A stretch of 64,000 bases of DNA, from assembly GCF_002077945.1 (NCBI RefSeq), contig NZ_LVYD01000024.1:186001-250000 (forward strand). Direction: 5' to 3'. Within the stretch, counting starts at the first letter, position 1; each line of letters begins with the position of its first letter. The notes under the pieces were generated by a model. That model worked only from the letters and a program-made list of their open reading frames with translations. It ran no database searches and was not told the DNA's origin. Origin of the DNA: Niastella vici. GTDB lineage: Bacteria; Bacteroidota; Bacteroidia; Chitinophagales; Chitinophagaceae. A program made the translations under genes and the position numbers. Positions 1-9,428 of the stretch are shown here, piece after piece.

Positions 1-1493
1 AATACGGCTGTAATTGTGAACAAACTTAAATGGTTACCAAGGCCCCACACACTGAAGGGGAACTTCACAATTACATCATAAGCCGCCAGGTTATCGGCCC
101 ATAAAAAGCCTACTCCCCGCAAATCGATGTTCGAATTAAAGAAGCTGTACAATGCAAAGAAGATCGGGATCTGCAACAACGCGGGTATACAACCGCCCAG
201 GGGGTTCACGCCGGCTTCGCGGAATAATTTCATTTGCTCAACCCCTATCTGCTGCTGATCGGCGCCATATTTTTCTTTCAGTTTATCGATCTCAGGTCTT
301 AATGCCTTCATTTTGGCGCCGCTCAAATAGCTGGTATACACCAATGGCGAGGTAAACAACCTGATGAATAATGTAAGTAACGCAATGGCAATACCCATAC
401 TGCCGATAAAGCTTCTGAAGAAACCAAAAACCGGCATTACAATATACTTGTTGATGGGGCGTACAAAGGCGTACATATCGCGGCCCAGGTTCACGATCTT
501 ATCCATTTCAGGAACCTGGTCTTTGTGTTGCCGTAAGATGTTGTAATTATTAGGACCATAATACAACTGCATGGGGAAATTAGCGGTGGGCCCTAATGGT
601 AACCGCGTTTGCAAAGAGGTGGTTACCTCAGCTATTTTGGAAGTGGTGTCGGTCAGGTTCTTGATGAACTTAACATCACCACTGGTAAACTTGTCTTTAG
701 CTATGAGCGAGGTATTAAAGAACTGTTGTGATACGCTTACCCATTGTACCGGCTTTTCAAAGTTGCGGGCCGATTTTGACAACATGTAGTCAAACTCATC
801 GTTCTCATAAAAGCACACGGTGCTTTGCTGGCGCTCATACAGTACATCTGTTTCATGCTGCGTAGGTTGTGCCTGCCATACCAGGTTGAAGTTACCCTGG
901 GTAAGCATTTTATCGGCTCCGCTCAGCTGTACGGCCCAGTCAATAAGGTAATCATTGGGCCTGATGGTGAACTGGTGAGTGACATTGCCTTCGCCGGGAA
1001 CCGGCACCTGGTAGATCACCGTTTGGCTGTTATCGGCATTGTGGGTCACCTTGGGGGCCATGAAATACAGGTCGGCGATCTGCGCCATCTGGTTGTTGCC
1101 TGTATTGATACTGTACGATATTTTATCGAACGGGGTATTGTTCAATAAAACCGGCTTATTGTCTTTGAGCGATTTGTAATTTTTAAGCTCAACCTGTTTT
1201 GGCTGTCCGCCCTTGTTGGTGAAGCTGATCTTAACCACTTCATTTTCAATTACTGTCAATTGCTCAATGCCGCGGGTAGCCAGTTGGCCGGGCGCTACAG
1301 TGGTATCAACTTTGGTTGTATCGTTAGCCAGGGAAATAGAGTCTCGTACCCTTTTAACCCGTGCGATGGAATCTGCCAGATGTTGCTGTTTCGCTTCTAA
1401 TTCGTGACTGTTGCGGGTAGAAGTAAAAAGATATACAAACAGTAAAAGCGCTAACAACACAAAGCCAATCACCGTATTGCGGTCCATGTTCAT
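1..1493 (-). CDS. yidC: Membrane protein insertase YidC (C-terminal part outside the window)
   Basis: YidC inserts and folds inner membrane proteins, alone or with SecYEG. The start is the ATG at 1493. A signal-anchor helix (about residues 6-22, TVIGFVLLALLLFVYLF) is followed by a coiled, charged linker, then a large periplasmic domain, then the conserved insertase core in the low-numbered part of the window (GGCIPALLQIPIFFALYSFF and, near the edge, YDVIVKFPFSVWGLGNHLS). About 497 codons are visible. Bacteroidota YidC proteins are usually near 600 residues, so roughly 100 residues lie beyond base 1. It sits 172 bp downstream of pyrG on the same strand, with a repeat element between them, so co-transcription is possible but not shown. 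Confidence 0.95.
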   Translation of the reverse strand, partial: MNMDRNTVIGFVLLALLLFVYLFTSTRNSHELEAKQQHLADSIARVKRVRDSISLANDTTKVDTTVAPGQLATRGIEQLTVIENEVVKISFTNKGGQPKQVELKNYKSLKDNKPVLLNNTPFDKISYSINTGNNQMAQIADLYFMAPKVTHNADNSQTVIYQVPVPGEGNVTHQFTIRPNDYLIDWAVQLSGADKMLTQGNFNLVWQAQPTQHETDVLYERQQSTVCFYENDEFDYMLSKSARNFEKPVQWVSVSQQFFNTSLIAKDKFTSGDVKFIKNLTDTTSKIAEVTTSLQTRLPLGPTANFPMQLYYGPNNYNILRQHKDQVPEMDKIVNLGRDMYAFVRPINKYIVMPVFGFFRSFIGSMGIAIALLTLFIRLFTSPLVYTSYLSGAKMKALRPEIDKLKEKYGADQQQIGVEQMKLFREAGVNPLGGCIPALLQIPIFFALYSFFNSNIDLRGVGFLWADNLAAYDVIVKFPFSVWGLGNHLSLFTITAV

Positions 1494-1525
1494 TATACTA
1501 CTAGTTTAAAAGAGGTGCAAAGATA

Positions 1526-1648
1526 GTTGTAAGTTGTAAGTTTCAAGGTATAAGTTGACAGTTCTGTACTTTTATTACAGAAACTTAATAATTATGCTGC
1601 CAGCAGCATGAACTTCAGCAACTTACACTTAATACCTACCCTTACAAC
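1526..1648. repeat. Heptamer-armed inverted repeat element (GTTGTAA type)
   Basis: Five 7-bp units run without interruption from 1526 to 1560 (GTTGTAA, GTTGTAA, GTTTCAA, GGTATAA, GTTGACA). The opposite arm, about 1614-1648, reads as heptamers in inverse orientation and ends TTACAAC, the complement of the first unit. The centre contains two small palindromes (CTGTA..TACAG and ATGCTGCCAGCAGCAT). It lies between the pyrG and yidC coding regions. Confidence 0.7.
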
Positions 1649-1663
1649 CCGCCATCGGGCGGG
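1648..1663 (-). repeat. REP-like hairpin directly after pyrG
   Basis: CCCGCC-atcg-GGCGGG forms a perfect 6-bp GC stem two bases beyond the pyrG stop codon. No T-run follows on the minus strand, so it is a stabilising or REP-like hairpin rather than a clear intrinsic terminator. Confidence 0.5.
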
Positions 1664-1665
1664 CC

Positions 1666-3315
1666 TTATATCATTTCGCTTTGTAATAAAGGATTTTTTA
1701 CGGTACTCTTTTTCTCGGCATACTCTTTAGCTGCCTTTACAAAATTTACAAAAATGGGATGTGGGTTTTCGACCGTGCTCTTTAATTCAGGATGGTATTG
1801 AACCCCAATAAAGAATGGATGAGAAGGCAGTTCCACGATCTCAACCAGCTGGTTCTCGTTATTGCGGCCACTGGCGATCATCCCCGCTTCCTGAAACTGG
1901 TTGAAATAACGGTTATTGAACTCCCAGCGGTGGCGATGCCGTTCGCTGATGGTTTCGTGGTTATATATCTTACGGGCCAGGGTTCCCTCAAGCGTTGTGC
2001 AGCTATAAGCGCCCAAACGCATGGTTCCACCTTTTGAAGTAATAGCTTTTTGCTCTTCCATGAGGTCAATTACCGGATCGGGGGTATTGGGGTTCATTTC
2101 GGTAGAATGGGCGTCTTTCAACCCCAGCACATTGCGGGCAAATTCAATAACGGCCATTTGCATTCCCAAACAAATACCAAAGAATGGCAGCCTGTTCTCA
2201 CGGGCGTATTTTACGGCCAGTATCTTACCTTCTACACCCCGATGTCCAAAACCGGGCGCTACCAGCAACCCATCGAGGTTAGCCAGCTTTTCCCCTACGT
2301 TCTCAGCGGTAATGAATTCACTGTGTACATTCTGGATCTGCACCTTGCATTCGTTCAATGCTCCGGCATGTACAAATGCTTCGAGAATTGATTTATATGC
2401 ATCCTGCAGCTCAATGTATTTTCCGATCAAACCGATGGTCACCTGACTCTTGGGATATTTCAGTTTGTCAAGCACCTCTTTCCATTTCTGCAGGTCTGGT
2501 TCGTGGAAACTATTGATGTTGAGTTTTTTCAAACAAATAAGATCGAGCTTCTCGCGCATCATGGCCAGCGGCACTTCATAAATGGTAGGCGCATCGGCTG
2601 CTTCGATCACCGCTTCCTGTTTTACATTACAGAACAGGGCGATCTTGCGGCGCAGATCGGGCGTCAGCGTCTTTTCGGTACGGCAAACGATGATATCAGG
2701 ATGCACGCCTTCCTGGCTCAGCATTTTCACGCTGTGCTGGGTTGGCTTTGTTTTTAATTCCTTGGCTGCTTTCAGGTATGGGATCAGGGTAAGATGTACC
2801 ACCACGGTATCTTCCTCGGGCAGTTCCCATTGCAACTGACGCAATGCTTCAATAAAAGGAAGGCTTTCAATATCCCCTACGGTTCCACCCAACTCGGTAA
2901 TGATGATATCAAATTCATTGGTAGTGCCCAACAGCAGCATCCGGCGCTTGATCTCATCGGTGATATGGGGAACAACCTGAACGGTTTTCCCGAGGTAAGC
3001 GCCTTCACGTTCTTTATTAATAACTGTTTGATAAATACGGCCTGTAGTTACGTTGTTCGACTGGCTGGTGAAAATGTTCAGGAACCGCTCGTAGTGGCCA
3101 AGGTCGAGATCGGTTTCGGCCCCATCCTCCGTAACATAGCACTCACCATGCTCGTATGGGTTCAATGTGCCCGGGTCGACGTTGATATACGGATCGAACT
3201 TTTGAATTGTTACCCTCAATCCCCTCGCCTGCAACAATTTTGCCAGCGAGGCTGCAATAATCCCTTTTCCTAATGATGAAGTTACCCCACCGGTAACAAA
3301 AATATGCTTGGCCAT
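1666..3315 (-). CDS. pyrG: CTP synthase
   Basis: PyrG makes CTP from UTP, ATP and glutamine in the cytoplasm. At 549 residues it has full family length. The N-terminal synthetase domain opens with the nucleotide-binding GGVTSSLGKGI motif (about residues 9-19). The C-terminal class I glutaminase carries the nucleophile in FFGICLGMQ (about residue 385) and the His-Glu pair in GVQYHPE near the C-terminus. A short tail (EKKSTVKNPLLQ) follows. A small palindrome, GACGTT-N5-AACGTC, lies 36-52 bp upstream of the start (3352-3368); it could be a regulatory site but nothing else supports this. Transcription runs towards yidC. Confidence 0.98.
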   Translation of the reverse strand: MAKHIFVTGGVTSSLGKGIIAASLAKLLQARGLRVTIQKFDPYINVDPGTLNPYEHGECYVTEDGAETDLDLGHYERFLNIFTSQSNNVTTGRIYQTVINKEREGAYLGKTVQVVPHITDEIKRRMLLLGTTNEFDIIITELGGTVGDIESLPFIEALRQLQWELPEEDTVVVHLTLIPYLKAAKELKTKPTQHSVKMLSQEGVHPDIIVCRTEKTLTPDLRRKIALFCNVKQEAVIEAADAPTIYEVPLAMMREKLDLICLKKLNINSFHEPDLQKWKEVLDKLKYPKSQVTIGLIGKYIELQDAYKSILEAFVHAGALNECKVQIQNVHSEFITAENVGEKLANLDGLLVAPGFGHRGVEGKILAVKYARENRLPFFGICLGMQMAVIEFARNVLGLKDAHSTEMNPNTPDPVIDLMEEQKAITSKGGTMRLGAYSCTTLEGTLARKIYNHETISERHRHRWEFNNRYFNQFQEAGMIASGRNNENQLVEIVELPSHPFFIGVQYHPELKSTVENPHPIFVNFVKAAKEYAEKKSTVKNPLLQSEMI

Positions 3316-3581
3316 ATTGTATGGTTATTTGTTTCAGTTCGTTACACGAGCGACGTTAAACCAACGTCTTCACAATTATTTTTCTTGGTAATCCCGATTG
3401 ACCAGCGGAAACAAAATTCTTAATGGAAAAATAATTCCGGGAGGTCGTGCAAAGTTACGGCAAATTACCGCGCCAGAAAAACCCGATTTTCAGGTGTGGA
3501 AAACCAGGCCATTGGCTGTGAATTGCATTAAAAACAGGTTAAAATTGGCGCTATGGACCTTATACAGGGATTTTACTAACC

Positions 3582-3623
3582 CAATCCTTCGACTTTGCTC
3601 AATCCTTCGACTTCGCTCAGGAC
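3582..3623. repeat. Dispersed repeat of the CCTTCGACTnCGCTCAGG family, tandem copy
   Basis: Two head-to-tail copies of an AATCCTTCGACTT(T/C)GCTC unit (about 3583-3618) end in AGGAC. Related sequences occur at 15572-15620 and, as an inverted pair, at 47053-47132. This motif type is common between genes in Bacteroidota. The rest of 3316-3700 shows no gene apart from the terminator described next. Confidence 0.6.
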
Positions 3624-3639
3624 GCCCTTTAAAACAAAA

Positions 3640-3666
3640 CCCCGTTCTGACAAAACCGGAACGGGG
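3640..3666 (-). terminator. Intrinsic terminator of the 57-residue peptide gene
   Basis: The perfect 8-bp stem CCCCGTTC/GAACGGGG, with an 11-base loop, is followed on the minus strand by TTTTGTTTT. It lies 34 bp after the stop of the small gene at 3701-3874, which supports that gene being transcribed as its own unit. Confidence 0.8.
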
Positions 3667-3700
3667 CCTTAATTATTTGAAAGCAGATCACAACGTCATC

Positions 3701-3874
3701 TTATCTCACTTTAGTAATGCTAAGCGGTTTGAACTGATAGGCTGCAGTGGCAGTAGATTTTTTATCGCTGAAAACCTTGCTGGTCTCAAGCTCTCTATTC
3801 TTTGCAGAATGTAATAAAATGATTGCGGCTATCTCTATAAAAAGAATAAAAAAACTAAATCGCTCCTTTTTCAT
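3701..3874 (-). CDS. Small single-helix membrane or secreted protein, 57 residues
   Basis: This small protein is unrecognised. Reading starts at the ATG at 3874: MKKERFSFFILFIEIAAIIL, then an Ala/Lys/Ser/Thr-rich hydrophilic tail, stopping at TAA 3703-3701. The first 25 residues have the shape of a signal peptide or a signal anchor (Lys-rich start, then about 16 hydrophobic residues). Support for a real gene comes from the strong minus-strand terminator 34 bp downstream, the typical MKK start, and a possible Bacteroidota promoter upstream (TTG-N20-TTCCTTTG on the minus strand, about 3920-3950). It stands alone between proC and pyrG. The function cannot be inferred. Confidence 0.6.
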   Translation of the reverse strand: MKKERFSFFILFIEIAAIILLHSAKNRELETSKVFSDKKSTATAAYQFKPLSITKVR

Positions 3875-4093
3875 AAGTGTGTGCTAATGGGTTCGGGGTA
3901 TGGATGCACATTTTTTGCGCGCAACAAAGGAACGAAAATTTTGTTGCTTATGCAAGCAAACATATCCTTTTTTCACCATATTCGTAAAATTACGCATAAC
4001 ATATACTGTAATTCCACAAATTGTAAGTAATACACACATTATATTTTTGATAAATCACCTAAACACAGTTAATGTATATACGATCTATTATGC

Positions 4094-4897
4094 CTAGCTA
4101 TCCTTGGCAATTTTATCATAACTGGCCACAATCCCTTTTATAAGAGAAGAACTGAAGCCCTGGTGTTCCATTTCATTTAGCCCCGCAATGGTACAACCCT
4201 TGGGTGTGGTTACTTTATCGATCTCCTGCTCGGGGTGTGTGCCTTTTTTCAGCAACAATTCAGCAGCGCCTTTTACTGTTTGCGCGGCAATTAAACTGGC
4301 AGTAGCAGCATCGAAACCAATTTCAATACCACCCTGAATGTTTGCGCGAATGTATCGCATAGCGTACGCAGTACCGCAAGCCCCCAGCACAGTGGCGGCA
4401 TCCATCAGCTTCTCATCTATCCAAACAGCTTTGCCCAGCTGGTTAAACAGGTCTTCAATAAAAGAAATATTCTCCCGGCTCACATCATGCGATGCGGCCA
4501 AACAGGTCATACTTTCCTGAATGGCGATGGCAGTATTGGGCATGGCCCTGATAACGGGTACTTTTTGGTCAACCGATTTCAGCATATGACCAATGGTAAT
4601 ACCGGTTATCACCGATACCAGTACATGGCGGCCGGGGGTGAGCAATGGTTTCAGCTTTGCTAATATATCATCAACCTGAAAAGGTTTTACGGCAAGAATG
4701 ACCATATCGGCAAAACGCACGGCTTCTTCATTATTATCGCTTACGAGCACGCCGCGCTTTTCCAGCGCACCCAGCGTTTTTATATTCCGCTTGGTAATAA
4801 GAATATGTTCAGGCAGGGTAAAACCGCTATTGATCAGGCCTTCAGCAATGGCTGTTCCTAAATTACCGCCACCAATGATCGCAATCTTCTTGTTCAT
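4094..4897 (-). CDS. proC: Pyrroline-5-carboxylate reductase
   Basis: ProC catalyses the last step of proline synthesis, the NAD(P)H-dependent reduction of 1-pyrroline-5-carboxylate to proline. The 267-residue length is normal. The N-terminal Rossmann fold carries GGGNLGTAIAEGL (about residues 9-21). The C-terminal dimerisation and substrate domain has the family signature TTPKGCTIAGLNEMEHQGF. The gene follows hldD on the same strand with a 23-bp gap, so the two are probably co-transcribed although their pathways are unrelated. Confidence 0.96.
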   Translation of the reverse strand: MNKKIAIIGGGNLGTAIAEGLINSGFTLPEHILITKRNIKTLGALEKRGVLVSDNNEEAVRFADMVILAVKPFQVDDILAKLKPLLTPGRHVLVSVITGITIGHMLKSVDQKVPVIRAMPNTAIAIQESMTCLAASHDVSRENISFIEDLFNQLGKAVWIDEKLMDAATVLGACGTAYAMRYIRANIQGGIEIGFDAATASLIAAQTVKGAAELLLKKGTHPEQEIDKVTTPKGCTIAGLNEMEHQGFSSSLIKGIVASYDKIAKDS

Positions 4898-4920
4898 TTT
4901 TATATTCCTTGATTCTTGTT

Positions 4921-5922
4921 CTAGTAATATTTTCCTTTTGCGAGGTAATTCCGCACATAATCATTCACCCCTTCTTCCAACGAATAAAATGAATCGGAAT
5001 ATCCGGCGTCTTTCAGCTTTTGCATATTCGCTTCAGTGAAATACTGGTATTTGTCGCGAATGTCAATGGGCATATCAATAAACTCGATCACCGGTTCTTT
5101 ATCGAGCCCGCTGAATGTTGATTTTGCCAGGTCTTCAAAGCTTCTTGCTTTTCCGGTACCCAGGTTGTATAATCCGCTTGCTACATCGCCATTACCCTTT
5201 TCATATTGTTCCATGAGCCAGTAACAGATCTTCAACACATCTTTCACATACACGAAATCGCGCAGCTGCTGGCCATCTTTATATCCTTCTTTATGGCTCC
5301 TGAACAATTTCACAAATCCCTGCTGGTTGATCTGTTTGAACGAATGCCATATTACGCTGGCCATACGGCCTTTATGATATTCGTTGGGACCATATACATT
5401 AAAGAATTTCAGTCCGGCCCAAAACGGCGGCTGTTCCGTTTGCTGCAAGGCCCATTTATCAAATTCATTTTTTGAAACACCGTACGGGTTCAGCGGTTTC
5501 AATGAATATACCACTGCATGATCATCATTATATCCCTGCTCGCCCGAGCCATAGGTGGCTGCAGAAGAAGCATATACCACAGGTACCTTATTCGCCGCGC
5601 AATAATTCCAGATCTTTTGTGAATAGTCGACGTTCAGGTGCTGGTGCACAGCATAATCAAACTCGGTGGTATCGGTACGGGCGCCAATATGGAAAATAAA
5701 ACTGATGGCGGGTTTATGTTCAGCCAGCCAGTCGAAAAACTGTTCGCGCTCCACTTTCGCCTCGTATTTTTTTCCTTCGAGGTTCACCTCTTTTTCGAGC
5801 TTGCTGAAATCATCGACCAGGATAAGCCGGTTATATCCTTTTGCATTCAGAAAACCGGTTAAACAACTTCCTATAAAACCGGCTGCGCCGGTCACTACTA
5901 TTAGCCTGTTTGATAAATCCAT
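4921..5922 (-). CDS. hldD: ADP-L-glycero-D-manno-heptose 6-epimerase
   Basis: HldD (RfaD) epimerises ADP-D-glycero-manno-heptose to the L-glycero form, the heptose donor for the lipopolysaccharide inner core. The 333-residue extended-SDR protein begins with the NAD(P)-binding motif VTGAAGFIGSCL (about residues 10-21), has an ASSAATYG segment and the catalytic YGVSK near the middle, and ends with the family segment DAGYSDSFYSLEEGV. It is transcribed divergently from the acyltransferase gene with only 26 bp between the starts, so the two promoters must overlap or lie inside the neighbouring genes. Presence of the gene indicates heptose-containing LPS. Confidence 0.93.
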   Translation of the reverse strand: MDLSNRLIVVTGAAGFIGSCLTGFLNAKGYNRLILVDDFSKLEKEVNLEGKKYEAKVEREQFFDWLAEHKPAISFIFHIGARTDTTEFDYAVHQHLNVDYSQKIWNYCAANKVPVVYASSAATYGSGEQGYNDDHAVVYSLKPLNPYGVSKNEFDKWALQQTEQPPFWAGLKFFNVYGPNEYHKGRMASVIWHSFKQINQQGFVKLFRSHKEGYKDGQQLRDFVYVKDVLKICYWLMEQYEKGNGDVASGLYNLGTGKARSFEDLAKSTFSGLDKEPVIEFIDMPIDIRDKYQYFTEANMQKLKDAGYSDSFYSLEEGVNDYVRNYLAKGKYY

Positions 5923-5948
5923 TTATTATAAGATATTTGATAAAAGAT

Positions 5949-7085
5949 ATGTCATCACGCCGGTATTTTCACACGTTTAATGCGTTACGTTTTTTCGCGT
6001 GCTTTCGTATCTTCCTGTTACACCTTCCAAAACCCGAAGGTAAACAGTTTTTTAATACACTTATTTTTGACGGTGGGGAAATTGGGGTTGACTTTTTCTT
6101 CGTATTGAGCGGCTTTTTGATCACCTACCTGCTTACTTATGAATACACCCAAACCGGAAAGATAAACGCAAAAGATTACCTGTTACGCCGTGCCTTTCGC
6201 ATTTGGCCCTTATATTTTGCCGGTGTTTTTATAGCCTACTTCAACAATTTCATTTCAGCGCATTTTAATATAGGCAATAATGCGGGTTATACGCCCAACC
6301 TGTTCTTCTCCCTCACCTTTCTGGAGAATTACCAGATGCTATTCCACGATAATTTCCCCAATGGCGCCCCTTTGCGGGTAATGTGGTCGTTATGCGTGGA
6401 AGAACATTTTTATATGCTATGGCTTTTACTGTTCCTGTTGATACCGGCCAGGCATTTTATAAAGGCAGCGGGTATTTTATGGGTACTGGGCATCGCGTAT
6501 CGCGGGTGGTTTCATTATCAGTTTCCAACCAGGCAATATGTTGACCTGGATATAATCTCCAGGCTCGATTATTTTTGTGCCGGTGGTATAGCTGGCTATT
6601 TGACCGCCAGCTACCCCTCACCCGTAAAACAATACTTATTACGCATTCAACGGGCCATTCGCTATGGTGTTACCATAATAGCGATCGCGTTCTTCTTCGC
6701 TCATCATTTTATTCAGCTGAAGTTACCCGCCTTGTTCTTTCCGGTTGTTCCGGCATGCCTGTTTGCGGTTTTACTGTTACTGATTGCCTCTTCCACCACT
6801 TTCATTCACATAAAAGAAAGTAATATTCTTTCATGGCTGGGCAAGATCAGTTATGGATTTTACGTATTCCATACAGTTATTATTTTAACCCTGATGGCCC
6901 TGGCAAAAAAAGCCAACATCGATGTGCTTTCCGCCAACCTGTATTATGGGTTTGCGGTACTGGCCTTTTTATTGACTACAGGGGTAAGCTGGCTTTCGTG
7001 GAATTACTTCGAATCTTTCTTTCTTGGCTACCGGAAAAAATATATAAACAAAAAGCGTGCGGCATCAACTACCAGCACGCTTTAG
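5949..7085 (+). CDS. Acyltransferase 3 (OafA-type) integral membrane protein
   Basis: This is a polytopic inner membrane acyltransferase of the kind that O-acetylates or otherwise acylates surface polysaccharides. I start at the ATG at 5949 (MSSRRYFHTFNALRFFACFR); an in-frame TTG at 5910 would add 13 residues reaching into the divergent hldD start. Family marks are the N-terminal FNALRFFACFRIFLLHLP, whose Arg and His are the catalytic-type residues, the GVDFFFVLSGFLIT helix, and WSLCVEEHFYMLW. About ten hydrophobic helices are visible in 378 residues. The neighbouring heptose gene suggests an envelope glycan as substrate; the actual acceptor is unknown. Confidence 0.88.
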   Translation: MSSRRYFHTFNALRFFACFRIFLLHLPKPEGKQFFNTLIFDGGEIGVDFFFVLSGFLITYLLTYEYTQTGKINAKDYLLRRAFRIWPLYFAGVFIAYFNNFISAHFNIGNNAGYTPNLFFSLTFLENYQMLFHDNFPNGAPLRVMWSLCVEEHFYMLWLLLFLLIPARHFIKAAGILWVLGIAYRGWFHYQFPTRQYVDLDIISRLDYFCAGGIAGYLTASYPSPVKQYLLRIQRAIRYGVTIIAIAFFFAHHFIQLKLPALFFPVVPACLFAVLLLLIASSTTFIHIKESNILSWLGKISYGFYVFHTVIILTLMALAKKANIDVLSANLYYGFAVLAFLLTTGVSWLSWNYFESFFLGYRKKYINKKRAASTTSTL

Positions 7086-7104
7086 GATATTTTTTGACCA
7101 CCAA

Positions 7105-9339
7105 TTATAATGCACTCAACGCATGCTCGCTCTCATGACCAGCCAGCAAATTCTCAATGGCGGTGTCATATTTATTTTTCCAGGTATCAATAGTACCCCA
7201 ACCGGCACCATCTATTGAAACAGCGCCGCTGGTTACCTGCCCCAGTTGTTCGTATGGATGACTGCCCAGCACTTTTTTAAACGCTTCCACTTTATCGGCT
7301 TTCACGCTTACCACCACCCGGCTTTGCGCTTCGCCAAACCAATAGGCATCTTTACGAATTTCTGCTTTGGCGGCTTTTACGTCAACACCCAGGTTGCGGT
7401 TGAAACAGCTTTCAATAAGCGTTATGAACAAACCACCTTCGCTGGTATCGTGCGCCGAAGCAATTACACCGGCTTTTATCAGTTCTGCGATCTTGTTCTG
7501 CAGGGTAGCTTCTTCTTCCAGGTCGAAATGCGGGGCCGGAGAGAACTCTACCTTTTTGATCTTATGTAAATATTCCGAAGAATTGATGTCGTTCCTGCTG
7601 GTTCCAACCAAAAACAGCTGATCGCCGGCCTGTTTGAAATCCATTGTCATTTTATCATTCACACTATCCAGCAAACCTACCATGCCAATGGTGGGCGTGG
7701 GATATACCGGCCCATCGGGGTTCTGGTTATAGAAGCTTACGTTACCACCGGTTACTGGCGTATCGAATTTCAAACACGCTTCGCTCATGCCTTTTAACGC
7801 ATATACGAACTGATAGTATACCTGCGGATCGTAAGGATTACCGAAGTTGAGACAGTTGGTAATGCCCAGGGGCTGACCGCCACTGCATACGATATTACGC
7901 GCCGCTTCGGCCACAGCGATCATTCCACCGGTGAACGGATCGGCATATACATACCGGCTGTTACAATCGGTAGTAAGCGCCAGTCCTTTGTTGGTTGGTT
8001 TGGCAATTACCACCGCTGCATCGGCAGGGGTATTGGTAGTAGATGTACCTGCACCCACCATGCTGTCGTATTGCACATATACCCAACGTTTGTTGGCAAT
8101 GTTGGGGATGCTGATGAGCTGTTCGGCTACAGCTTTCAGATCGGCCGGCACTTCTACAGTATCGGCTTTGAATGCTTTTATTTTTGAGAAGTAAGCGGGC
8201 TCTTTATAGTCGCGGTTATATTGCGGAGCGCCGCCACCCAGTACCAGTTCATGGGCGGGAATGGCAGCTTCCAGCTCGCCATGCATATAAAAATGCAACA
8301 TGCCATCGCCGGTAACCTCACCTATTTCAGAACAGGGCAGGTCCCATTTATCGAAAACGCGTTGCACTTCGCTTTCACGGCCTTTTTCCACCACCATGAG
8401 CATACGCTCCTGGCTTTCGCTCAGCAACAGTTCCCAGGCCTTCATATTTTTTTGGCGGGTAGGCACTTTTTCGAGGTCGATGCGCATACCTACTTCGCCT
8501 TTGGCGCTCATTTCGGCAGTAGAACAAATAATACCGGCAGCACCCATATCCTGCATACCCACTACAGCGCCGGTCTTTATTACTTCCAAACAGGCTTCCA
8601 ACAGTTTTTTTTCCTGGAAGGGGTCGCCCACCTGTACGGCAGGTAATTCTTCGGCGCTTTCGGCAGTAATGTCGGCCGAGGCAAAAGAAGCACCCCCAAT
8701 ACCATCTTTACCAGTGGCAGAGCCTACAAAGAAAACGGGGTTACCGAGGCCTTTTGCAGTAGCCGAAATGGTTTCGCCATTCTTTACAATACCAACGCTC
8801 ATCGCATTCACGAGCGGGTTGGTATGATAACATTGTTCAAAATATATTTCACCGCCAACGGTAGGAACGCCAAAGCAATTGCCGTAATGGCCAATGCCAT
8901 GCACTATACCCGCCAGCAGGTGCTGGGTTTTGGCTTCTTTAAGGTTACCAAAACGCAGGGAGTTGAGCGAGGCAATTGGCCTTGCGCCCATGGTAAAAAT
9001 ATCGCGGTGAATACCCCCTACCCCGGTAGCAGCGCCCTGAAAGGGTTCAATAGCCGAAGGGTGGTTATGAGATTCAATTTTAAATACAACACCAAAGCCA
9101 TCGCCAATATCCATTAAACCCGCATTTTCTTCACCGGCCTTTACCAGCATCTTTTTTCCTTCGCGGGGTAATGTTTTTAAATACTTTATTGAATTTTTGT
9201 AACTGCAATGCTCACTCCACATACCGCTGAAGGCACACAGCTCGGTAAAATTGGGCGTACGGCCAAGTTTTTGTTTTATCAGTTCGAATTCTTCTTCGGT
9301 AAGACGTAATTGTTTAGCCGTTTTTACTGTTACTTCCAT
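7105..9339 (-). CDS. purL: Phosphoribosylformylglycinamidine synthase subunit PurL
   Basis: PurL converts FGAR to FGAM with ATP, using ammonia supplied by PurQ, in purine synthesis. I use the ATG at 9339 (MEVTVKTAKQLRLTEEEFEL); an upstream extension to 9516 would translate heptamer repeat DNA and is rejected. The 744-residue length is that of the small PurL form, which works with separate PurS and PurQ proteins. The visible family segments are FSGMWSEHCSYKNSIKYL near the N-terminus, EPFQGAATGVGGIHRDIF, VQVGDPFQEKKLLEA and the second half starting around NKRWVYVQYDSMVGAG. It converges on the acyltransferase with a 19-bp gap. No purS or purQ lies in the window. Confidence 0.97.
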   Translation of the reverse strand: MEVTVKTAKQLRLTEEEFELIKQKLGRTPNFTELCAFSGMWSEHCSYKNSIKYLKTLPREGKKMLVKAGEENAGLMDIGDGFGVVFKIESHNHPSAIEPFQGAATGVGGIHRDIFTMGARPIASLNSLRFGNLKEAKTQHLLAGIVHGIGHYGNCFGVPTVGGEIYFEQCYHTNPLVNAMSVGIVKNGETISATAKGLGNPVFFVGSATGKDGIGGASFASADITAESAEELPAVQVGDPFQEKKLLEACLEVIKTGAVVGMQDMGAAGIICSTAEMSAKGEVGMRIDLEKVPTRQKNMKAWELLLSESQERMLMVVEKGRESEVQRVFDKWDLPCSEIGEVTGDGMLHFYMHGELEAAIPAHELVLGGGAPQYNRDYKEPAYFSKIKAFKADTVEVPADLKAVAEQLISIPNIANKRWVYVQYDSMVGAGTSTTNTPADAAVVIAKPTNKGLALTTDCNSRYVYADPFTGGMIAVAEAARNIVCSGGQPLGITNCLNFGNPYDPQVYYQFVYALKGMSEACLKFDTPVTGGNVSFYNQNPDGPVYPTPTIGMVGLLDSVNDKMTMDFKQAGDQLFLVGTSRNDINSSEYLHKIKKVEFSPAPHFDLEEEATLQNKIAELIKAGVIASAHDTSEGGLFITLIESCFNRNLGVDVKAAKAEIRKDAYWFGEAQSRVVVSVKADKVEAFKKVLGSHPYEQLGQVTSGAVSIDGAGWGTIDTWKNKYDTAIENLLAGHESEHALSAL

Positions 9340-9428
9340 GGTTTTTTGTGTAAAATGCTGATTAATAGCAGCTTTCCGACTTTCAGGCCGGCAGTTTTTT
9401 AAAAGAAAGCGCAAAAGTACTCCAAAGT

